Source: Eonycteris spelaea
Taxonomy: Eukaryota > Chordata > Mammalia > Chiroptera > Pteropodidae
Assembly (NCBI GenBank): GCA_003508835.1
Contig: PUFA01000006.1
Span: forward strand, 7,068,001 to 7,132,000
Reading direction: 5' to 3'
Length of the DNA: 64,000 bases
Part shown: one piece after another, positions 56,225 through 64,000 of the stretch
How the letters are laid out: the number at the start of each line of letters is the position of its first letter
Numbering within the stretch: the first letter of the stretch is position 1
The notes under the pieces: generated by a model
The model's input: only the letters and a program-made list of their open reading frames with translations
The model's database searches: none
Told to the model about the DNA's origin: nothing
Translations under genes and position numbers: made by a program

Positions 56225-56890
56225 CATGTCTCACCTGAACCACTGCAACATCTTCCTAACATGTACCCATATTGGCCGGATAGGTTCTCCTCATCACTCC
56301 AATGCAGTCATGGCATTCCTTGCTTACATCTCTCCAAGAGGATAGAGAGACTTCACATAACATAAGGAACGTGGTATAAACTCTCTAGCATTGAATCCAA
56401 GACCCTTCATAATCTCACTCCAGTTCTCCTTGCCAGTGAGAAACAGCTCTCATTCTCCTCTACTCTATCCCACCACGCAGCCTATTATTAGACATTCTGA
56501 ACAACCTATCGCTTCACTAATTTTTATGTCATGCTCTCCTTTTTTCTGGGTTATTCATTCTGCCTGAAATTCTCTCTCCCTTTCCTCCCTTTTCCAACTA
56601 CCTCATGTCCCTCAGGATGTAGGTAAGGTATTATTCCTGCCTTCCCTGACCACTACTTCCTTCGACGTCTTGGCTTATCATCCTTACTATGTATTTCCCA
56701 AACACTCAACACATCTCTATTTTAACACCTATCGCCTTGCCTTATAACTGCTTGTTTACCTGCCTCTGTCTTTACTATAGGCTGCTAGAGGGCAGGGGTT
56801 GTATCTTGTTTATTATGGCACCTAAGCTCTTAGCATGGTGCCTGGCATATGATAGGCACGCATTAGATATTTGTTGAATAAATAAATGAA
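56225..56890 (+). repeat. LINE-2 3' region, near complete
   Basis: The best-preserved LINE-2 here: 'ctcacctgaaccactgcaacatcttcctaac', 'ttcattctgcctgaaattctc', 'tgccttccctgaccactac', 'ctgcttgtttacctgcctctg', 'ggctgctagagggcaggggttgtatcttg', ending 'gcctggcatatgataggcacgcattagatatttgttgaataaataaatgaa'. Confidence 0.95.
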
Positions 56891-59042
56891 CCTAAGATTT
56901 CCAAGTAGAAATTAATTATAAACAAGGTTGAAAGTGAGAAGGAAATAAATCTGTCCCTTGACACTGCATTTTTTTAAAGTCTTTCTTCAAGCAGAATTTT
57001 CTCCTAATTTTAATATACAATTGAAAAGTCGATGTCACCACTATTTCTGAAATTATATGCTCTCCATAGAAGAAAAGGAGCACCTGTGTGAAAACAGGAA
57101 CTATAAGCAAAACATAAAATATAAAGAAGGGTAACATGATGACGAGCCAAAGAGCTTCGGCAGAACAGAGACTGGGGGTGGAGCACGATGACGGGCCGCC
57201 CTCTTGTAGCAGTCGGGAATCGTGCACCCTCCTCCCATGCCTTCCGCTCACCTGGTGCCCGCTCGTGCACACGACTGACTGGTGGCGAGGATGCTGAATT
57301 TCTGGAATCTCAGCTCTGGCCATGGTGGTGGAAAGAACATCTTATTTGCCCACCCCTGTTCGCATCCTGGGTTTGTCCCAGTGTCTCTCCGGCTTCTGCC
57401 TCTTCTGGTTTGGTCTTTTCCTCCTGGTTCCATGTTTACCTAAAAGAAACACTCTACGGTTGTTTTCCTTAGAATCCCCTAGGATTTAGATCTACCTCCC
57501 TGCTCTTCAGTATTTTGAGAGACCCCTGAGAGCTTACATGTGTTGTCCTGTTGGATCCCTGAAACAGGGAATGGGTAGAAAGTGAGTTTTAAAAGGCAGA
57601 AGTGGTAGAAGGAGCATAAACTTTTCAAAGTGAGGGAGAGAGGGAGAGAGTGAATCCGTGGGTGGGAGATCAGCAGTCGAGTGCTTATTTTGGCATTGTC
57701 TATCCCCACCACAGCTGGCTCTCAGTGAGAGCATGGTGTGAGCAGGGCAGTCGCTGAGATTAGTGAATAATGCCTTGTTGCATGCCCACCACTGGGAAGA
57801 AACATGAGTCAGCAGGCAAGGCAGTGAGCTTCAGGAAAAGCTGCAGGAGAACCTGAAAGATGCTGTGGTGGGGGTCGGCAAGAAACCAAACCAAGGACAA
57901 GCCAATTCAGAGTCAGAGCCTAGGAAGGTGTTATGTACAAACTTCAAACCAAGTTCTTCCCACAGTGCGGTGTAGGGAGCATGGCCAGGGTCACAGACCA
58001 GGATGACGTAATAAGAACAGTCGATCTCTATAGGTCATTTGAGAGCTCGAATTTGACAGTAACAGCCAAAAGACAAAGACAAAGACCAAGAGAGATGCAC
58101 GGTTGGCCTCAGACAGGGTTATCCTGGGAAGCCTGAGGTTGCTTTTGTGAGTGCACAGGACAAACCTATATTTACCCTGAAGCCTTCTGGATCTGAAAAC
58201 TTCCAGAGGTGGGCAGGGTGGGTAGGGTCCCTAATGCTAAATGCTATAGAGACTTGAGTTTGAAAAAGGCATTAGCTTGGGAAGACAATAAAGGACTTTC
58301 AAAGAATTCTTTGATAAGAATAAAAATAATGTGTCAAGTTATAGGAGGTCAGAAGAAGAGAACCATGCTTCCTTGACAGGTATGGCTGTGAGGAAGGTGG
58401 GAACTCGGGCAGTAGCTAGAAGGCTAAATGGATACTGTTGTTTTAATAGTTACAGTTTCCATGTAAAAAGGCCACTCAGAGAGATGCTGTGCATTCATTT
58501 CTGGCCATGTACTCCCAAGGCAGGAGCCCCCTTAACCAGGACCTCAGCTCAGGTAGAACAGCCCAGTGCCTAGAAGGATGAAGGAACTGCCTGGAACTGT
58601 CATCTGAAAACTGAGTCCTTGGATGCACAAGAGTCTGCGAAGACAGCAGGGCCTCTCTCTGTGTCCTTTGAACACTGTCGTCAACATCCCCCAAAACTCA
58701 GCACAAAAGGTGCATTTACCTGTGATCGGGATGCATAAGGCTCATCAAAGCTGAAATGGCAAATTTCTTTGCTTTTGGCTGGAAGTACCTCAACTGAACG
58801 TTGCAACATGAGCACACGCCTGCTGCTCTGAAGCTCTGATTGCCAGTTACAGAGGTCTTTGATGAATTAAAAATGGGAAAGATTACTTATGAAAGGCAGA
58901 TTGTTTGGTAGACAGATATCTTTCAAAATGTAAGGGCATCAGGGAGGATAATAAAAGTAATACTGAGAAGTTGATAAGGTTGGAGTTCATGGATCTAGGA
59001 GCAACTTTGAAAACCCAACTCTATAATAAATGATGACAACAG
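56891..59042. other. Low-copy sequence, about 2.1 kb
   Basis: No transposon recognised. Open frames at 56,916-57,323 (135 codons, minus) and 57,188-57,472 (94 codons, plus) overlap on opposite strands without domains. Purine-rich GGGAGA repeats lie at 57,633-57,650. Confidence 0.4.
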
Positions 59043-59087
<45 letters not shown>

Positions 59088-59110
59088 TCTCTCTCTCTCT
59101 CCCCCCTCCT
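59043..59110. repeat. (CT)n microsatellite
   Basis: About 20 CT units, one interruption (GTTT), then more CT and CCCC. Confidence 0.97.
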
Positions 59111-60059
59111 CACCCCACCTTGGTATTCATGTTTATACAACATTTTCTGCCTCTTCCCTGTCACCCCAGTTTCCCTGGGTCTCAGTGTTTCTATCATCTC
59201 GCCCTATTTCATTTTCTTAGTGCCATCTGACGTGGCTGTGCTTGAGGGGTTACTGGCAGACTGTATGTCTCCTCTACCCTGACCTGTTACTTAGCAGCCG
59301 CCGTCTTACTCACATCTGTCTCCTCAGTGCCTAGAACAGGGCCAAGCATGTAGCGGGGGGGTCAATCGATACTTATTAATTGGCTGGGCTCTATGTCTCA
59401 GGCTCTCCACTTCCATTTTTATCTTTTGGCCTAAATCTCCGTGACTCTTGAGCCTCTCATGATCTCTAGCTCTGTCTTTCTGCTTCTCTGTTATGGTCTT
59501 GCTTTCTCCCTGACTTTTGAAATGTTCTCGTGTTCTCTGTCTCTGTCTCACCTGGCATTTCCTTTATGGTCAGCTTATCTCTCCTCCCTCAGCAACATGA
59601 ATGGAGTGGAGGGCAGCCTGGGCCAGGGCAGAAACCAGACCACTCCTTCCAGCCCTGCCTCAAGCCCAGCCTGCTCTCCAGAATCTTCAAACAACCAAAA
59701 GAAAGATTCCTTTGCTTGTAAGCAAACAGTGGTGGCCCCTGGCAAAACAGATTAGGCTGCCTCTGAGTTGATTAGCCATCCTCTACCTTCCAGCCTGGCT
59801 GCCTTGACCAATCAAAAGCTTTGAAGAGCAGTTCTGGGTGGTGACTGCAGCTGGCTTACCCCTGGCTGGGTTGTGGTGTGGGAGCCACTTCCTGGGCAGG
59901 TTCTTGCCTGCTGTAGGCTAAATTATAGATGGATGACATTGTCGCTGGAACTAGCAGCTGACTCTGAACCCAAACATACTGCAGGAGCCCAAACTCTGAA
60001 GAAAGGTCAGGCCCAGAGCAGTGAAACCAGCGGGTGAGGGTCCACGCTGTCAGGGTGAA
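59111..60059 (+). repeat. Low-copy sequence with a LINE-2 3' scrap
   Basis: 59,305-59,390 ('gtctcctcagtgcctagaacagggccaagcatgtagcg', 'tcaatcgatacttattaattgg') is a diverged sense LINE-2 3' end. The rest is unassigned. Open frames up to 104 codons (59,441-59,755) lack domains. Confidence 0.5.
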
Positions 60060-60235
60060 GAGCACGTGTCACACAGACTGGGTTAAAGTCTCAGCTACGG
60101 CCCGGACCTTCCGTCTCAGTTTTCACATCTGTAAAATGGGAATGGGAGCTTTTATCTTTTAGGGCGGTTAGTGGATTAAACGTGACTACACATGGCAAGT
60201 GCAGAAGCACTTGGGTTGGCTATTAGCAGTGGTGG
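60060..60235 (+). repeat. MIR SINE
   Basis: 'gtctcagttttcacatctgtaaaatgggaatggg', 'gcggttagtggattaaacg', 'agaagcacttggg' give the sense MIR core and 3' part. Confidence 0.85.
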
Positions 60236-61140
60236 AAGGCAGAGAAATCCTTCTGCTGAAGAACGGAGGCATGGAAGCAAGCTCCACGACAGCGGCGTGT
60301 ATTTTTTAGCAGCAACATGTCTGTCTGGAGTTGAAGAATTCTAGAGCGGGAAGGTGCCTCCGCCGGCCATCTGGTCCAGCCCACTGCCTCAGGCAGATGA
60401 CTGTGCAGACCACCCAGGGCAGATGGCAGGTGTTTCTTCCAGAAGCCCCCAGCGGCAGACACACCACAGCATCCCTCCAGCGCCCGTCTCTAGTTTTACT
60501 TCCGTAACAGTCAAGATGGGACTCCTTATGTCCCCAGATAAAGCCTCTTGCTTTCACATAGGCCTGCCGGCTTGTCACCAGTGCTCCGTAGACCTGGAGA
60601 AGAGCCCTTGAGCTGTCAGCGGTGGCCCTTCAGAGAGCGTGCCTCCCAGGCGTGTGGCTGCGACTTCAGAGGGAGCCTTCGCAGTTCCCCATTTCAGCAA
60701 ATTGCAGGAAGTCAAAGATGACACAGAGTTTGTAGTGCAGAGCCAAGAACTCACTTGAAAAAATCTCCAAGGCCTTTTTCCAATTTCCTGGGAAATTGAC
60801 AAGTGTTTCCAAGACTCAGCCTCTGTGAGTGGGCCAGGCTGGGCCCTGCCTTCCTCTCCACCGCCCCTACACCTGGGAACCCACCAGGGCCCAAGCCAGT
60901 CTTCACTGTGGGTTTTCACCACCCGGGCCCACCGCCTTGGCTGTCTGATGTGGCCCTGTGGATCCCGACACCTGCAGATGCTGGCGGAGTGGGAAGAGGG
61001 GTTCGGGTGAGACTTGTTTCCCATCTTTGCTCCAGATGACTCACCACCTGCCTTAGCTTTTCTCTTCCCGTCGTTACGTAATTCTGACTCCAGGATTAAA
61101 AATACTTACTGACTACCCCGTCCATCTGTCATTCTCTCCA
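60236..61140. other. Low-copy sequence
   Basis: 60,325-60,385 ('gaattctagagcgggaaggtgcctccgccggccatctggtccagccc') resembles an old SINE-type block, as does 50,476-50,507. Open frames of 149 codons (60,575-61,024, minus) and 78-90 codons on both strands show no domain. Confidence 0.4.
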
Positions 61141-61222
61141 TTCTCTCTTTCTCTCTCTCTCTCTGTCATATATATATGTAAAATCTTTATATATGTATAT
61201 ATTATATATATTATATATATAA
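61141..61222. repeat. (CT)n and (AT)n compound simple repeat
   Basis: CT units run into TATATATATG and a further AT-rich tract of about 45 bp. Confidence 0.95.
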
Positions 61223-61769
61223 TCTTATTTTAAAAATACTTCGGAAAGAAGACTTCCATCATTCGTATTATATCAGAGATGAGTTTTCCGAGTCAGCCCT
61301 GGCTTCCTCCAGAACAGCAGTCCTGGAGGAGTGAGAGTTCCCTAAATCTCTAGGATTGCAGTCTGTTTTGTGCCTTCACTCTCTATTAGGTTTGCCTCAT
61401 TCAAAGGACTCATCTTTGGAGCTGCCCAGTACTTACTTAGAGCAGCTACGTGGTCCTGCCCACAGCCTGGGCTGGCATTTGCTATGTGGGGTGCCTTCTT
61501 CAACAGCCTGGGAGTTAGAAGAAGTGGTGAGCTGGGTCATCTGGCCTAACTTGAGGTCCTGGTGGCAGACAACCTGAGTTTAGTCACCAGAATGGAGGCC
61601 CCTGTTCCCTGCCCCAACCCATAACCCAGCTTCCCTCTGTCTCCATATACCAGGAGTCATCGCTGGATTTCTGGAGAAGAAGTACAAGGGTTGATCACTT
61701 ATCCTCGCTGTCATACACCCTAAAGGATATCAAGAGCCAGAGGGAACTGACATTCAGGCTAGAAATACT
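61223..61769. other. Low-copy sequence
   Basis: Nothing assignable; a 73-codon frame at 61,356-61,577 lacks a domain. Confidence 0.4.
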
Positions 61770-62035
61770 CATTCGTTCATTCCCTCATCCAACACATACT
61801 TTTTGGGGTTTGCCATGAACTTTGTGGGCCAGGAAGACATAGTACCCGCTAAGAAAGTGCAGTGTGGGCAGGGAAGACAGCTGTGTAGACCAGAGAATTT
61901 CATGTCACCGGACCTGGGTTCAAGTTCAGTCGCTGCCAGATACGAGCTATGTGGCAATCATTGGGACTCCCAGATTTTCAATGTCCTCCTCTGTGCAGTG
62001 GGCACCATCGATTCATTCCCGGGGCTGGTGCAGCA
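61770..62035. repeat. Antisense LINE-2 scrap followed by sense MIR
   Basis: 61,770-61,855 ('cattcgttcattccctcatccaacacatac', 'ggccaggaagacatagtacccgc') is antisense LINE-2. 61,890-62,035 ('ggacctgggttcaagttcagtcgctgccagatacgagctatgtggcaatc') is a sense MIR head and core. Confidence 0.7.
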
Positions 62036-62224
62036 TTAATGGGAGTGAAAGTGCCCTGGAGGCAGCAACACTGGGTAGAATGTGTCATTCAGTGTGACCG
62101 CGTACAGAGCCAGAGAGGCTCCTGCAGAAGAAAAAAAAAAATACCTGTTTAGATTCTATGAGCCAACAATTGTCTCCTTTTTTGGTAAGCCCAGATGGAA
62201 CCCTTTCCTTCACTTCTAATGCAA
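62036..62224. other. Short unclassified spacer
   Basis: An A12 run at 62,129-62,141; nothing else assignable. Confidence 0.4.
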
Positions 62225-62380
62225 CCTCGAGGCTCGGTGAGCTCCTACCATGTGCCAGGTGATGGAGGTAAGTGGGGTCTCCCAGGAGTTTCAGGAAACT
62301 GTGCCCTCTGCGCAGATGGGGAACGTGACGGCCAAGTGAACTGAGTACCGCCCAAGTCACTGAAGCTGGCTTACTCTGGC
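62225..62380 (-). repeat. MIR SINE, antisense
   Basis: 'gtgagctcctaccatgtgccaggtgatgg', 'cgcagatggggaacgtgacggccaag', 'cgcccaagtcactgaagctgg' follow the reverse MIR order. Diverged. Confidence 0.7.
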
Positions 62381-63358
62381 TTTAGAATCAGGCATGGGCC
62401 TCCTGCTTGCATGCTCCTGACCTCCCATTTTTGATCTGCCCAGACTTATTTTCTCTATTCTTGTTCCAGACTGAAAGGCAGGGTTGGCCTGGACAGAGCA
62501 GGGAGAAGTGGGCCGACCAGGCCCTTGTCATTCTCTCTTGGCCTAAGCCATGTGTCTCTCCCTCCAATGATGTCCCCCAGAGCAGGACCTGAGCCCAGGT
62601 GAATATGAGGAGGGTCACCGAGAATAGGGACTTCTGCTCTGCTGTAAACATGACATGGACATACCCTGGCTGCACAAGGTGGGGAGGCTGGGAAGAAAAG
62701 CAGTAGGGGAAGAAAATTGCTTTATCACTGTCCCAACTACTATCACTTCCAGACTCTTATATAATGAATAAATGTCAGTATCTCTGAGCAGGTCCCTGGC
62801 CTCATACCCCTGTTGAAGGCCCTGCTCTGGGGTCTGCTCTGTGATTGTTATTGGTCCAGATGGGATGGCTTTGGGTATGGTTTGGTCGGTGGTGGAAGGT
62901 GTCCAATGTGCTGGCTTCCCCAACACGTTAGCTCGCTGCCCTTTCTTCTACTAGCTTCTTTTCTGTCCCCCTGCCTCCAAAGTCATCGAAGGGCCCAGCT
63001 GAAGCTCAGCCCTGTTTGTACCATGTGTCCTAGGGTGGGACTGATGGAGCCAGTGTGCTCACAGGTACACACTCACAAACCCACTCAGATAATCTCTCTC
63101 TTTCTCATGCACACATACACAAGCTCCCCCTGTGCACACACAGCCAGACTCACACATAAAGAGGCAGCCCTTCTCCAGTACACATTCTAAAAATCACAGT
63201 TCCTTTTACAAACCTCCATGGGGCTGTAGACACACCCATATCTACTCCCCTCTCAGACCCTCTCGCACACACTCCTAAGAATGTACATCCTTTCCTAAAC
63301 ATTGAGCTATTTGTTCCTTTTCTCTTTATTTCTGTTTCCTCTTTCCAGCGTGTTCTCT

Positions 63359-63363
<5 letters not shown>
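62381..63363. other. Low-copy sequence
   Basis: Unassigned; CA-rich patches at 63,060-63,155. Open frames of 95, 103 and 125 codons on competing strands lack domains. Confidence 0.4.
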
Positions 63364-63423
<60 letters not shown>

Positions 63424-63458
63424 CCTCTCTCTCTCTCTCCCTCCCTCCCTCCCTCCCT

Positions 63459-63497
<39 letters not shown>

Positions 63498-63541
63498 CTC
63501 CTCTCTCCCTCTCTCTCTCTCCCTCCTCCCTCCCTCCCTCC

Positions 63542-63592
<51 letters not shown>
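63364..63592. repeat. Long (CT)n/(CCCT)n polypyrimidine tract
   Basis: About 230 bases of pure pyrimidine on the plus strand: long CT runs alternating with CCCT and CCT blocks. It produces spurious Ser-Leu frames on the plus strand and Arg-Glu frames on the minus strand. Confidence 0.98.
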
Positions 63593-63593
<1 letters not shown>

Positions 63594-63916
63594 GTTGGAG
63601 ATGAGGGGGATTTGGCAGCAGCATCTCTTTGTCTCTGACTTTTCTCCGTCATCGGCCTCTCTGGCTCGCTCCCCGTGGCTGGCAGCATCTGCACACACAG
63701 GCACGCACGACCACGTGAGGCTGCATATGCACTCCCTCTCACGGGCAAACATGTAGGCTCGGTCACAGGGGCTCTGATCTGTGGCGTGGGGCAGTGAGGG
63801 ATTCCAGGAGGTGGCCCAAAACAGAAGCCTGGCAGACAACCTTGGCGTGAAGATGTCTGATGATGGAGACAACAGTACCCAGAACAGAACCGGTGGCTTC
63901 CACATAGCAGGTAGAT
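63593..63916. other. Low-copy sequence
   Basis: Nothing assignable; minus-strand frames here continue out of the CT tract and are artefactual. Confidence 0.4.
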
Positions 63917-64000
63917 GCAGTGTGGTGATTCGAAGCCAGACTCTCAAGCCAGCCTCCCTTGGTTTGAATATGTGACTTTACTCTTTACTAGCTATGTAGC
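63917..64000 (+). repeat. MIR SINE head, cut by the window end
   Basis: 'gcagtgtggtgattcgaagccagactctcaagccagcctcccttggtttgaat' then 'ctttactagctatgtagc' is the sense MIR tRNA-like head. The element continues past the window. Confidence 0.85.

Noticed and set aside
60575..61024. 149-codon minus-strand frame that looked exon-like
   Set aside because: Overlapped by frames in other phases on the plus strand, no domain, no splice-bounded core.
63302..63947. Several open frames of 100-195 codons on both strands rich in Ser-Leu or Arg-Glu
   Set aside because: They are translations of the CT/CCCT microsatellite; every phase of such a tract lacks stops.
1..64000. CRISPR arrays, operons, bacterial or phage features
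   Set aside because: The sequence is unmistakably mammalian; direct repeats seen are microsatellites or transposons.
1..64000. Young lineage SINEs (Alu, B1/B2, artiodactyl, carnivore, equid, vespertilionid bat types)
   Set aside because: Looked for their characteristic 5' heads and found none; the absence is used as a clue to the host.

Overview
This is nuclear DNA from a placental mammal. It has no recognisable host protein-coding gene. Every long open frame is short, lacks a recognisable domain, or runs through or antisense to a transposon relic. The content is layered interspersed repeats: LINE-1/HAL1, LINE-2, MIR, old hAT fragments and a few LTR-like pieces. Between them lie low-copy stretches, some of which look like non-coding regulatory sequence. 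It reads as a gene-poor intergenic interval or the inside of a very large intron.

Organism: the youngest LINE-1 (48,037-49,189) has a laurasiatherian-type 3' end that I associate with bats. Canonical Alu, B1/B2, artiodactyl, carnivore, equid and vespertilionid SINEs are all absent. A 5S rRNA-derived retroposon is present at 29.7 kb. Together these fit a bat without VES SINEs, perhaps a fruit bat. This is an inference from memory, not a search result.

Layout. 1-5 kb: MIR, an L1 ORF2 scrap and two antisense L1M 3' ends. 5.1-6.1 kb: low-copy. 6.1-7.1 kb: a U6 snRNA/L1 chimeric retropseudogene bracketed by a 16-bp target-site duplication, later split by another L1 end. 7.1-17.7 kb: old L1/HAL1 material, including an apparently end-to-end 2.5-kb HAL1 (11.9-14.4 kb, minus strand). 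17.7-22.4 kb: mostly low-copy. 22.9-25.3 kb: composite antisense L1M with a 60-bp tandem duplication. 25.8-32.1 kb: a MIR/L2-rich belt with a MER20-like hAT, a young L1 end whose tail became a GATA microsatellite, and the 5S-derived insertion. 32.1-34.8 kb: GC-richer low-copy DNA with candidate regulatory sequence. 35.0-39.6 kb: a long sense-strand L1M keeping its 5' UTR but missing its 3' end. 39.6-64 kb: L2, MIR, MER5A and LTR-like repeats, one TSD-flanked L1, low-copy tracts and several microsatellites, ending in a 230-bp CT tract.

No genes work together here. The interest lies in the retrotransposition record, chiefly the U6-L1 chimera and the 5S-derived insertion, and in a few low-copy segments that may be conserved regulatory elements. 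Repeat names and boundaries come from recalled consensus sequences without alignment, so most edges are good to a few tens of bases.
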